Made by a program: the position numbers and the translations under genes | Shown: positions 1-12,200 of the stretch, piece by piece | How positions within the stretch are numbered: position 1 is the stretch's first letter | How the letters are laid out: each line of letters begins with the position of its first letter | Notes under the pieces: model-generated | The model's input: only the letters and a program-made list of their open reading frames with translations | Told to the model about the DNA's origin: nothing | Databases searched by the model: none | Assembly (NCBI RefSeq): GCF_003144195.1 | Contig: NW_020290098.1 | Span: forward strand, 1 to 51,047 | Length of the DNA stretch: 51,047 nucleotides | DNA from: Ceraceosorus guamensis | Lineage: Eukaryota; Basidiomycota; Exobasidiomycetes; Ceraceosorales; Ceraceosoraceae | Direction: 5' to 3'

Positions 1-31
1 GTGTATGCGGGCGGTGCGGGCGTTGGGGCAA

Positions 32-1282
32 ATGAGTGGCAAAGGAGAAGCTCAAATGGCTCGGTCGATGCCAACTGGCGTGCACGCTGATGCTGCTAGC
101 CACTCCCTCTCCCCCCCTCTCCGCCCTTCTCCCCCACCACCACACCAAGCTTGAACGATGCGACCATCCTGAGCAATGCGCTGGCGCAGAACAGCCAAGA
201 ATCGCACGCTACAGACAACAGCGTGATAGATCCCAGCACCAGCGCATCGCTTTCTTTCACGTGAGTGTAAAGTGTGAGGGTAGCGACATTCCCAATGCTC
301 GCCCACATTCCCCTTCGCTGACTCGATGCTTCTACCGCCTTCCCTCACCTTTCGCCCCCTCTTCCATCGCGACACTCGATTTGTCACCCCCTTTTTTGCG
401 CTTGACAAGACCCGATTCGCACACTTCGATGAGAGGATTGTTGCAAGCGAGGGATGCGAGAGCTTTGGAATATTTGCGCTCTTTGCGTGATCTAAAAGAG
501 GCGCAAGATGAACGAGCATCACTTCGTCGAGATATAGCCGGTGCGTCACAATGTCCATCGACGCACACGACCCTGCCAACGCGTATGCGAAGGGGGACGG
601 CGGCGCTCGTCTTCTCAACTCGAAATGCAAGTCCCCCCCCCCCCCCCCAAGTCTCGAATGCTCACATCGCACCTATACCTCCCGTCCATGCGACAATGCC
701 CCACCGCAGTCATCCGATCACAAACATCCACGCAACTGACGGACATTTTGAGCAATCCGGTATCGGGCAGAAGAGCAGCTCGCAACGTGGCGGGAGAAGA
801 GGGAGCGCGTATTCGAAGGATGGAAAAAGCTTTGCAGGATGTGCTCAGCAAGCGAGAGATGGTGCGGGGCGTTTTGCGCGTGAGTATGTTGCTGTTGTTG
901 TTGGAAAAGGAAAGGGGCAGTACAGTGGCAAAGGAGGCGCGTGGACGAGAGAGAGAGAGAGAGAGAAGAGAAGGGGGGGAAAGGAAAGAAAGAGCGTATG
1001 TTGGATTGGCTGATGCGGATGAGGGCCAAGCGTGCAAGAGAGAGAAAGCTGACGCTTGCTCTTCCTTTCTCTGCTCGCTCATGCGTTCACCCCGCCCGCA
1101 ACCACCTGACACGCACACAGGGACTCGTCTTGGAATCTTCCATCGAGTGGGGATCGCATGAACAGCTGAGCAAAATCATGCTCGGCATGGGCGACGAGGG
1201 CGAGAGTTCGGGCGAAGAGGCAGAAGAGCAAGATGCTGATGATGATGATGCGCTGGATGATCGGGGTGAGGATGAGGAATGA
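32..1282 (+). CDS. CENP-H/Fta3-like inner kinetochore protein
   Basis: Five-exon model (32-63, 150-260, 410-540, 710-879, 1121-1282) giving about 201 residues. All joins keep phase, and exons 2-5 are well supported. Exon 1 is the weakest: its donor is GTCGAT rather than GTGAGT, and the true start could lie left of the window. The protein is mostly helical. It has a charged coiled-coil stretch in exon 3 (ALEYLRSLRDLKEAQDERAS), a second helix in exon 4, and a C-terminal segment GLVLESSIEWGSHEQLSKIM that resembles the conserved C-terminus of CENP-H/fission-yeast Fta3. It ends in an acidic tail rich in Asp and Glu. CENP-H belongs to the constitutive centromere-associated network that links CENP-A nucleosomes to the outer kinetochore, and the usual length is 220-250 residues. 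The assignment rests on this C-terminal resemblance and the coiled coil, so it is moderate. Intron 3 contains a run of 16 C. Confidence 0.55.
633..648 (+). repeat. poly-C run (16 C) inside an intron
   Basis: An uninterrupted run of 16 C lies inside intron 3 of the CENP-H-like gene, about 60 bases before its acceptor. It may be part of the pyrimidine tract region and is a likely site of length polymorphism or sequencing error. Confidence 0.9.
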
Positions 1283-1714
1283 AGGGAAGCGCGAGAAGAG
1301 GGGGGAAAGATTGGAATTCGAGTCGAGTAGACAAAATCTTGCATCAGCAGCTTTGGACATTCTCAAGTCATTGGGGGCCAACGATGCGATGCGGCTTGTA
1401 GCGCGCCCCAGCAATCATGATCACCCTTCTCGAGTGGCCAGCTTCTCTTCACCACGACAGAGCTGCTGCGCCTTGACAGTCACAGGAATGGCGCCGCGCA
1501 CCATCCGTGCCACACGTGGCTATTCAGTCCACCACGACGCTTTCGACCTTTGATCCGATACATTACAACGCCGTGTAGCTTCCGAGTCCCCCAAAAAGGA
1601 CATGCTGATGCGGGAGGAAAACAGAAGCCAAGTCTGCTCATGACGGAGGGTTCCGGATGACAGAAGAATAGAAATCATGTACCAAGAATTCGCAAATTCT
1701 TCCGACACTCTTTC
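1283..1714. other. convergent intergenic spacer
   Basis: Tail-to-tail spacer between the CENP-H-like gene (+) and TAF2 (-). Short open frames are present but show no protein-like composition or splice signals. I see no RNA gene or repeat here; it probably holds only the two 3' UTRs and polyadenylation sites. Confidence 0.6.
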
Positions 1715-4700
1715 TCAAGATCGAGCTCTCTTGTTTCCAGCAGCAGCAGCAGCGCTTCCCGCCGGACCTGCGCTCTTCCTCTTCGTGGCCGAAGCAGCGC
1801 CTCTGGAGATGGCGTTCCTAGCGCCCATCATTTCCCTCTGCAAGACCTTTTCAAACGTCCTAGCAAATTCCAGCACCTCTTCATTATCCGCATTGAACTT
1901 GTGACAATTGTCCAGCATCATTCGCAGATCCTTTTCGAACGCATCCACCGAGTCGTACCTTGCCTCTTTGAGCTTCTTGCCGATCAGACTCAGATCCCGA
2001 GCTTCTTCCCTCTTCACAATGTCAAAGTAGTGCCAGTAGACGGTAGTGTCGACGGGTTCGAGGAACAAGAATGCGACCGGCTCGGCTCGCAGACGGCTCA
2101 AGACGCCAGCCAGGATCCGCTTATCGCCTTCCTCCAATCGTCGCACCATCGCCTCTGCGAATTCTTTGCGAAACGATTTCTCCAGCTTGCTCGCGTCTTG
2201 CCCGACCGCTGATAGAGCGCCATTGAATTGGTGCGCATTGGATACGATCAGCAGCACATCAGCAGCCAGCTGGCCCATATCCTTGTAGTCGTGAGCGAGC
2301 AGCTTGCGCTCCACCGTGCCTAGATCCATGGGAGCCTTGACCTCTTGGTAATATCTGCGCGACGACAAGGGATGCACAGATCAGCCCATGTTGCGCTCGC
2401 TCCCAGCCAAACGCTTGCGCCCGCACTCACGTAGGTAGAGCATTCGCGTCCACAGGATCCTTGAACCAGTGCGCCTCTGGTCGTTTTTTGAGCGCAGCAA
2501 GCATAGCCCTTGACTGCTTGAAATGCACCGGCTCGCCATTCCCAGCAGCGACCGGGTCCAAAGCGGAGAACTTCTTGCTGTGGGTCGGCGTGGTCTGCGT
2601 CGTGCTGGACGTGGAAGGCGCAGGCGAGAGGAAACGCGCCGGACTCGTCGTAGCTCTCGCCTCCGCACCCTTTGCACCTTTGGGCGCGGACGGAGTAGCT
2701 GCAGGTAATGTCGCTGAAGCTTCGCGTTCAACGCCCACAGGTGCAGGTGACGCACCAGCTCCAGCGTCCTCGCTGGCCGTTTTAGAAATCTTTGGCTTCA
2801 ACTTGAGCTTCAATCCGAGCTTTGGCGCGCTCGTCGAGGGTGTGGCTGTCGGCGGTACAGGTGAGGCGGTCACCGCCGATGTGCGCGCCAGACCTGAGCC
2901 CGCAGCGAGGGGCTCATCAGGAGAGTCTTCTCGCCCCGGTAATGTCGATGTAGATGGCTCAGCCGCTATCGCCGCCGTTTCCGCCTGCGGCTCGGTCGCA
3001 CTGCTGCTCGCCTGCGCTTCCGTCGGCACAACCTTTTCTCCTCTAGCCTTCGCTTCAGTCTGTGCAATGGTCTTGTTGATGGCGCTCCATCTCTTTCCAA
3101 ACGCCTGTTCCAAAGCCTTGGCATCTCGGTGCACTTTGGCCGTCTCCGAAGGCGTGAACGTCTTGGCGTTGCGAATCATCAGGTCAAAGTCCGTTTTAAA
3201 GTCGAATCGGTTCTGGTAGAGTCCAGCATTGAGCTTGTCGCGCATGGAAGAGAGATCCATCGGATCGTCGATCACATCAAAGTAATTTGGCTAGCGAGAG
3301 GAATGGCGTGAGCGTGAGCCTACGTTGATCAGGAAATCCACGCTGCGATCCCCACTCACCGCGCCATCTCGAACAGGATCTACAGGCAGTCTGAAAGCGG
3401 CAGAGTGCTTTCCCATACGACGATCGTCAAAGAGATCCTTGATCATGCTTCTGCACACTGTCAAGTCCGATGGGGACATGCCCGAGCTCTGCGCCACATC
3501 CACAGGCTTGGCCTTCTTTGGCTTAGAGGACCTCTTGATCTTGACTGCCAAAGGAGCTGTCGTCGTCCCTGCAGCGCTGTCCGAGCTCGGAGCAGCAGCA
3601 GCAGCCGACGAAGCAGAAAAGGAGACTTTGGGCTGCTGCTGCGCCATGGTTGTAGTGCTGCTGGTAGAGGCATCTTCCACCTCCGACGATTCGGCGATGG
3701 ACGCTAGAACATCCGAAGAGGTCGTCTTGATTCGAATGCGTGGAGTAGGGAGAGGCGCAGCACTATTCTCTGCTGCAGTTGCCAAACTAGGTACGCGCAC
3801 GCGCAAGGACAATTTGGGCTGAAAAGGCACATCATGCTCATCCGCCGGCTTGAAGAGCATCTCTGCCAATCTCAAGAGTGCCCACCTAGTCTGCAAGTCG
3901 GCAGCAGGGCTGAGCAGAGCGCTCAGGAATCCTTCTCGCACGCTTGCAGATCTCCCGATATCCTTTCGCAACGGCCGCAACAGAGAGTCTACCACCGCCT
4001 CGTCCTTTGTCAGCGCAAGAAGTTCTGTAGGCTCCGCCTGACCTTCATCCAAGATCGAAGCTGCTGTAAAGTCTCCCGTTGCGATGGACACTGCTAGAGC
4101 TTCGCACATTGCATTGCTGAGCGCCCTCTTGACCGACCTGCTCTCGTCAGTCTGTAGCACGGCAAAGATGTATCTCGTGATGACCTTGTGCTGCAAACCT
4201 CGCATCAGCAGCATCGCTCCGAAGGCCGCCGTCCTCACCGGCGCGAAGCTGCCCTGTCTCGTGTATGCCAAGAATAAGGGCAGATCCACCGGTTGCAGAT
4301 TGGCTAGCGTGAGGACAAGATTAAAGTCGATGGCTGCGAGGGTGATGGTGTTGTGAAAAGACGGCACGAGCTTGTCAAGCTCGCGAAACCTCTCCACCTC
4401 GTAACGAGCCTCGAGCAGCAGTTCTTCGTCGTACCGCGCGTCCGGATCCTCATCCGCCGGCACAAAACCGCCATAAAGTCGAGAGGTGGCAGGTACAAAA
4501 GCGCCCGAGAGCGCTTCGATGATGCCAGCAATGTAGAATTCGTCGGCGTATCGGTTTGTCGAGTTGTCATTGTATCTCAAGAGATTGATGAGGAACCTCT
4601 TTACCTGAGGCAGAGTCCTGCCTCTAACGTTCCTGACGCGACTGATGGCTTGAATGATGGCTTTTCCCACAAAATACTCTGCAATGTTGCCAAAATCGTT

Positions 4701-7306
4701 GGCTTTTGGAATGCAGGGCTCGTTGAGGTCCACGCGATCTGCCCGCAGGCCCTGCACAGCCCTGGAGTCTGCAGGTATCTCGTGACAGAAAGCTCGGCGG
4801 AAAAGCATCAGGAGATGAAACAAACCCAAGTAGTCTTGCTCCTCCACCGCACTATTGATCAGAGCGTGCGCAGCTTCCATTCTGACTCTGAAAAAGTACT
4901 TTTCCACCAGCACCGTGCGGGTAAGGGTGGAGCAGGACACGGGGTTGGGCAGCTGAGCCAAAGCATTGATCGCGCTCATCTGCGCGACCACGTCGCGATC
5001 TCGCTCCAATTGAGAGACCCACATGAAGTCGGGCTGATCAAAGTGAATGTTGGCGATCCATTCAAAATCAGCATCCATGCGTATCCACTCGTGGGGAGCC
5101 GAGGCCATGATCTTTTCATCCTCCTCCGTCCAATCCGCCACTCTCCATTTCTCTCGTTCCGCCTCATCTTCCCACAATGAGCAGGAAAAGCCGAGGTCTA
5201 TGAGGGTCATGGCTTCTGCCGCATCTTGATCGCCCTGTGCCGCAGCAGCAGCAGCGGCCTGTCTAGCCTGAAAACGCTTCGTGTTTCTGCGTACTCGCTT
5301 GTACTTGGTGTTGAAAGGCACTTCGATGCGCTTCGATGCAGCGTTGATGTCGAAGACGTGCTCATAAGGCGTCCCATCCGCCTCGTGTATGCGGGCTGTC
5401 ATTTGACCTTCAAAGACTTGCGAGGGATTTGAAGATGTGGCCTCATGGGGATGCTGAGCGGCAAAGATCGCCGCAGGAGACTCTTGCCTGATGTTGAACT
5501 CGATGATGAGCTTTTTGCGATTGAATTCGGCGCTGCAATAGAAAGTAGGGCATCCGCTCGAGTAGATCCACTGCTTTGCAAAGGCTCTGAGATCCACGCT
5601 ACTGACTTTGCGGCACGTGCGCAGAAAGCTAGAAGTGCTGAGGGTGTTGCCGACCAATTCGCCCGTGATGGCTTGCAGAAGCACGCGAGGGATCACTCGA
5701 CCGAGACCCAAGGAAGCTCCAGCTTTTCGCAGTCGACGATCCAAAATGTGCAGCACGAGCGGGGCTTTGAGGTTCATAAAGGTCAAATAGCTTTCGTCTG
5801 GCGGCTCCATGCACCCCTGAACGCAGAGAGGCGCCATGCCAATGTCCGCCGCGCAGACCTTGTCCACATCTTTTCTCAATCTGAAGCGATACTCGTTCTG
5901 ACCCATCAGTCTGCGCAAGAATAGGCCGGAGAGGTACAAGCTGAGAGCTTGCACTAGCCAGGTATCCGACCACGTCCTCTGGATGATGTTGATGCCGACC
6001 CATTGGAAAGCCAACGCTTGGTGCAACACCATGCGCGTTTCCAGCGCCTGCTCAATCACGTTTGCTGGATGAAGGAGGTCCGAGGAGAGGAGCAGTAGGG
6101 TAGCGGTGGTGTGACAATTAGAAGGCGGTTCATCCACAAAGACCATGCTGAAGGACGCGAACGGATAGGATCCGTAGTCGCGACTGTAGAAATCCATCGC
6201 TGCGAGAACGGTGCTCGTAGTCGGAGCGAGATCACCATCTCTGCCCACCAGCGCGTACGCATGGATCGGCACTTGGCTCTTCGAGGCACTGTCTTGCAGA
6301 GTGCGGTGCGGTGCGCCGTGAGAGGCGGAAGAGACGTCGTAAAGGACAAAAGGCCCTGCTGCGATGCTAATGTGATGCACAGAGGTCGGCACGGCTTGCG
6401 AAAAGTAAAAGACCGACTTGGACGCCTTGTGCGGGTGCGCGACCTGATCGCAGATTGCAGCGGTGTTTTTGATGGAGTCAGCCGCGCCAGTCTTGCGCGG
6501 GTGGCGCCGCAAAACTCACCTCTTCGACGAGATCTCCCGAGGCGAGGGCGATGATCGCTACATCCTCATCCTGACCTGCGCCGGCGTCCCGCAGTGTGGC
6601 TGGAACGACAAGTACAATGTCCCACGTGCATCGCTCCCACAAGCTGTCGACGCAAGGTACCCAACACCTCGCAAAGTCGGGACAAGTAGGAGCCAAATAG
6701 AGGTGAGGTGAACGATGAGGTGATTCGGGCGTGGGCGAGATGAACGTGAGACCTTCCGTTGGGTGCACCAGGGTGTACTCCACCCTGACCAGGAGCGTCG
6801 GCAGTTCCGAATTCTGACCCCCGGGTGTGGGAGCGTCGATGGGAGTGCTGGCAGAGGAGGAGTCGAGGTTGATGGTCGGCGGGATGAGAATAGACAGCTC
6901 TCCACCTGCCCCATCGGATGCGGCTGCATACAGCCTGCGCTTGAGTTCCGGGTACAGGTGCACATTGCTGGGATCTGAGAGTGTGAGGTCAGACGTGTGA
7001 TCCACAAACGAGTAATCTGCAGCGATAGAGTTGATCGAGACGCGTTGTATGCCTGCGATGCAGAGCACCAAGAGGTGTGTTAGCGACTTGATCAGGCCAC
7101 TGCAACAAACGTGCTCGCCCGCCACCACACAGCAGCGCCCGCCACTCACCTGGACCTTTGAAGTTGAGGTGAATGACGCGCAATGCCTTGTCTGTAGGTG
7201 CGACAGTCAGTTCCGTGTAGCCAGACGCGATGTGCCTCTCCAGGTCTAGATCCAACGCCACCTTCTGATGAGCAACAGTAAAGCCCCGCGACGGTATTCT
7301 CGCCAT
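1715..7306 (-). CDS. TAF2: TFIID subunit TAF2 with M1-aminopeptidase-like domain and three bromodomains
   Basis: Five exons (7306-7150, 7052-6520, 6491-3360, 3290-2431, 2354-1715) encode about 1,773 residues, starting at ATG 7306. The N-terminal ~1,000 residues are the aminopeptidase-N-like fold of TAF2, which binds Initiator DNA and TAF1 within TFIID. The fold is non-enzymatic: the zinc motif HExxH is replaced by MVLHQALAFQW (near residue 387) and the substrate-binding GAMEN region reads FSMVFVDE. The C-terminus carries three bromodomains, at roughly 1245-1345, 1535-1650 and 1655-1745. Copies 2 and 3 keep the acetyl-lysine Asn (SNAHQFNG and DNCHKFNADN). Copy 1 has Thr at that place (RNAKTFTP) and is probably not a canonical reader. 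The 69-bp intron 3 splits the first bromodomain. Ser/Thr/Ala-rich linkers separate the domains. Animal and yeast TAF2 lack bromodomains, so TAF2 here may supply the acetyl-histone reading that TAF1 or BDF1 performs elsewhere (inference). Confidence 0.93.
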
Positions 7307-9289
7307 CTCGACTTTTGTGTGTTGCGGGATGTATGCATGTGTTCAGGGATGTAAGCAGATGAGATTGCGGCTGCTGCTGCTTCGAGAGCGTGATCGGCTT
7401 CCAGTCGGTCAGAGTCGCTGCGGAGAGAAGAGAGGTTGTTTGCCGGATTCGATCAGCTGTGCCAGCTGATCAGACCATGATGCAGATGATACCGACGGGG
7501 CAAGCGTCCATAGAAAGGATGTCGCAGAAGCTCAACATCAAGCCTACAGCCGACTCCCGACCCGCTTCGACGAGTAGAAGGCTGGAGTCGTGAGTTTGCA
7601 GTCGAGAAGGTCGAATGAGGTGACGGAGTCAAGAGTAAGAGCCTGCGAGGTGGAGCGATCCTCTTGTGCGTGCGTGCGCGCGTGCGCGCGTCCGCGAGCA
7701 AAAGCCCGTGCGTGGAAATCAATCACGTGACATAGATTCTAGCGCGTTCTCACAACCGCTAGCAGCACCGCGGCGGCCGTGATGTGTCGAGCGAGGCTGC
7801 TGAATGAAAAGTCTGGAGTCGTGAGTATCATGGCGCCAGCATGCTTGTGTTGTTCAGCAGAGCTTCATGTCGCGCACTCATCCTCCTCGATCCTCCTCTC
7901 CTATACCTGCGCATCATCGTGCGTGCATGCCGCCTGCTGGCTGGCTGGTTGGCTGGCTGGCGTGATGATCAAAAGTCCAAAGCAAAGCCCGAATATTCAC
8001 GATTGATCGAAGATCAAGCGTTGGTGTCTATACTGCTGTGTACGCGTCGAGCTCGTGTGATGTGACCATTCAAGATTCACATTCTGATTCAACTTTGGAT
8101 TCAACTTTGAAATGAATCAGCCAGCCGTGCAGTAAGCTTTTCACGATTCGATTCACATCTTTGATTAGAAGAGCGCGTCGCTGCGTGTGATGTGATGTGA
8201 TGTGTTGTGTTAGTCACGCGAGCGTGAGTCAAGCGTGCGCGCGTTCGAGTTGTGTCTGCGCTTGTACAGTCACGAGTGCAGGGGCCATTGCGAGTGTGAG
8301 TCGTGAGCGTGTATGAGAGAGAGGCACAGGCACAGGACGGGCGAGCGCATGCCTGTGCCATGCAGTCAGGGCGATCGATTGATGTTAAGCTCGTGCTGAG
8401 CCGACGCGATGCGATGCGATGCGGGGCATGCAAGAGAAGCAAAGAAACAGACGCGTGAGAGAGGTCAGTCATCAGTCAGAGTGTGAGTCGTGAGTCTGAT
8501 GAGTCTGAGTTGTGCGTGTGAGCTTGGATGTGAGTCGTGAGTGTGAGTGTGAGTGGTGCAGTCAAGAGTCACGATCGACTCAATCAAGTCGCGGGAGAGT
8601 TTGAGTCGTGGGTCAATTGCAAGTCACGAGTGTGGGTCAAATGTGAATTCAAATTCTCGATCACACATTTACAGCGCGATCGATCGACTTAATTGCTGAG
8701 GTTCGGCTCGGCTCGGTTGACCTTTCTTCGGTGCTCCATCACTCATCAGACTCGCCACTTCAGGCTTGCTGCATCCCACCGTCACGCGCGAGCGTGAGCA
8801 GCTTCATCAGGCTCACCACTAACCTTCTCCTCCCGAGAGGCCATCCGATTCGATCCTGTTATACCCCCTTCGTAACGTAATCGCCACGACGCGACCGGCA
8901 AGTCTCACCATCGCACCTCGCACCTCGCACCTTGATCAACTGTCCAGCGGCCCCTGACCACGCCGCTCCTCCCATCGCTTTAGCTTCGACCGGACTCCCC
9001 TTCACGCACCACTGCCGTGTCCCTTGCCCCGAGACTCGCCTCCACTCCCAGCTTCCTCTCGGTGCCTGCCTTTCATCACGAACACGCTTTACGACCTTGA
9101 CGACAGACACGCCCCCCCCCCCCCCCATCTTCACGATCACCCTCCCTCAAGCCTCTTCGCTAGGCTGCACGACACCATCACGAGCCTCTTCTGCGCGCAC
9201 ACATCCACCCTCGCCTCCCACTTGCGCGCTTGAGAGCGCATACCTACCTACCTACCCTCCACGACGCACGACTCACGAAATAGGCGGAG
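7307..9289. other. 2-kb divergent intergenic region between TAF2 and RhoGEF
   Basis: Gene-free and shared by the TAF2 (-) and RhoGEF (+) promoters. It holds low-complexity sequence: a TGATG/TGTTG tandem near 8188-8210, CGATG repeats near 8405-8420, and dense GTGAGTC/TCACGAGT words over about 8460-8650. Clusters of GATTC/GAATC words occur at 8068-8170 and 8560-8700. A run of 15 C lies at 9112-9126. No tRNA, snoRNA box pair or convincing exon was found. A CT/CAC-rich stretch over 8930-9280 is probably the RhoGEF 5' leader. Confidence 0.6.
9112..9126 (+). repeat. poly-C run (15 C)
   Basis: Homopolymer of 15 C about 165 bases upstream of the RhoGEF start codon, inside the probable leader or promoter. 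Confidence 0.9.
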
Positions 9290-12200
9290 ATGAGGCGTCT
9301 GTTTGGGCGCCTCACCGGCGGCGGCCCACAGTCTCCCAATCCCAAAGGCAGCTCCGATGGCGTGTACGCGGGCAACGAGAAGCAGAGCGGGAGCGGAAGC
9401 GCAGCATCGGGAGACAAAGTGCGAGCGCTAGCTGCCAAGTTTGAAGCGCAGAGCAGCAGCTACAGCGACTTGACTGGCGACACTACGCGGATCAAAAGGT
9501 ACAGGAGCTCGGCGCCCCCTGTGGATGCCAGCATCATCGACGACTTGCCCCGACATCCTCTCGCCCCAAGCGAGCATACGCATACGGACACCACTTCATC
9601 GCCCGTGGGCAGATCCGGTTCGCATGGCCCTCTGAGCACGCCTTATGCGTTTCAAGCCCCGGCTCCAGCCTCCGAGCCAGTCGAGCCTCTCGCCAGACCC
9701 CGCAGCGGAGCAGGTATCAAGTCGGAAAGCGAGAAAAGCAGCAGCAGAGAAGCGAGTGGGTCCAGTGGTCAAGCTGCATCCTCTTTAACAGGCCCAGGCC
9801 CAGCAAACCATTCTCTCGGAGCGGCTGTCAAGACTGTAGCTTTCGCACCTTCCCCAATCAAGAAAGCAAGACCTTCTTCGCCTTCCGCATTGACCGACGA
9901 GCCTTTACCCGTTCAAGCGTCTTCGTCATCAGCAGCAGGCTTTGCCAGACCTACATTGGCCAGCGCTGCTCGAGCTAGGAGCTACTCCAAACCTTCCTCT
10001 GCTGCCGGTGTCAATGAGTTTGGCGTGCCCAACATGTCCTCTTCCGGGCTGGCAGCACACTCGCTACCCCGCGATGGAGCAGGGGACCTGTTCGCAGGGG
10101 CAAAACGCACCAATTACTCGCTGCCCATCGCCTCTGGAATAAAGAATCGACGAAGTCAATCGAGTCACGGGACGGGCTCCGCCAATCTGAGTCGCAGAGG
10201 CTCGCTGGGTGCAAATACGAATGGAGGGTCTGCTGACGGTGCAACGAGCGGCATTCCCAGCAGTATTTCCGCGCCCTACCCTTCGGGCTTGCCGGCCGAC
10301 GTCGCAACAGCTCTCGAGGGCGGCGTTCCGAGACTGGTTCAGACGAGCAGCAGCACAGACGATGAGCAGCGCGCCGATTCCCTCCTTTTCACAACCTCCA
10401 GAGAAGGTGGTAATGCTCAGCCAAGGTCGGTCAGTCCTTCCAGCTTCGTATCTGCCCAATCTTCTGCGCATGGTTCCAAGGCTGGCGGATCGCTCGACAC
10501 TAGGCGATTGAGCACAAGCACAGCGGCGGGTGCTCACATGATCCGCAGCGCAAGTCAGGGTAATGTGACTTGGTCAGCTGCTAGTGCGGCGACTGGAAGC
10601 GCACCGAGCTGGAGTCAAATGACACAAAGGGATCTGGTAGATAATCTGGGACCTCGGGAAAGGACACGCCAAGAGGTGCTGTGGGAAATTGTAGCAAGCG
10701 AGGAGAGGTAAGTAGAGCGCAGATCGAACGACACGCGTCGCTCTTGAGGAGGAACTGACATGGAGCGAGACGGGGCTTGCCCCTGCACTTCAGATACGTC
10801 AACGAGCTGGAAAAGGCCAAAGACTTGTATCTCGACGCGTTACTGCATCCTCTGCGTTATCGTTCCAATCCCACCTCTCCTCAGATGACCACCACCTCCA
10901 GCTGGCCAAATACTTCCGACTCCCCTGCAAGTCGCAGCAGGCACACTTTGCACCCCATCGACACTTCCAGCAGCGCAGAATTGCCCATCGCTTCGCGCTA
11001 CATGTCTCCGCTATCTGCCACAAACACTCGCACAGGCTCAGAGGGGCACGCGCAGAGCTCTTTGTCTGGCAAGAAAGTCTCGTCCGACGCTCAGAGTAGC
11101 GGCGGTGCTACGTCGGGGGCTCAGAGCAGAGCGCCTAGCATAGCTGCTGCTACCACAGCTGCACCACCGCGGCCTCCAAGGAGTAGCATCGCGCGTGGGC
11201 CGGGCATCGGAGCGCCGCGAACGTCCACGCGAGGCGCCTCGGGTGCGACGTCAAGGGACGCGTCGGCGACGTCTTCACCTCAAATGGGTAGCGTGGCATT
11301 GAACGTCAAGCAGCCACGCAAATCATCACGAAAGGCAAATAGTCAGGCTATACAGAATCCCGTCTCTTCTCAGACTGGATACACCAACTTGGACGGCTCT
11401 GCCTTATCCGTTCCTTTGCCCAAGTCTCTCAGAGCGGTGCTGGAAGCTCTGAATGATGGCCTCTTGGAGGGTCACACGTTGCTCTCTGAGGCTTTGCGCG
11501 TCAGATACGAAGAGCAGTGGCCGCTGGTCCGTAGCTTGGCGGACGTGTTCACGAGGTACGACTACATTTTGAAGCATTACAAGAGCTACGTCATCCATTT
11601 GGAAAGGGCCTTGGAAGAGCTAGAAGAAGCGGGCTTGATGGAAAGAGCTATGAGAGGCAAACGGATCAAGAGGGAGAGATTGACGCAGACCGTGGGACTT
11701 GGCAGAGCTGTTGCGTCGCTCGAGACGAGCGCTGCCGAGAGGGGCGAGTGCGGTCTTTCAATTTTTATCTCGATGCCTTTTCAAAGACTGCTCAAGTACC
11801 CTCTGCTCTTTCAAAACCTCCTCTACCACACCGACCCGTCCACTTTCGAGTTCGAAAACACGGTGGCCATGGTGGTGGATGTGGAAGGCTTGGTCAGGTC
11901 CATCGAGAGTGCAAAGGTGTCTAGCGAAGAGAGGGACAAGGCGTACGACGCATTTGCTCGCATAGATGGAATTTTGGATAAAGCTGTGCTGAGACCTCGA
12001 CCGGATAGGTTGCTCATCGAAGAGCGGCCCCTCTATGAGGAAGGTCCTCGACGAGCCGTCTCGGAATCCGCGCCAAAGGATGAAGTCGAGCGGAATGGAG
12101 GAGGGGGGGTCAGCGAGTCGGAAGACGAGGGCCCAAGCGCGAGCAAGGTGAAGGGCTCTGGAGCACTTGCACACTCTTCAGGTGGGACGGGAGGGTCGAA

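Noticed and set aside
2461-3219. 252-codon plus-strand frame opposite TAF2
   Set aside because: It is antisense to a well-supported bromodomain exon, with Ala/Val-rich composition typical of the complement of GC-rich coding sequence.
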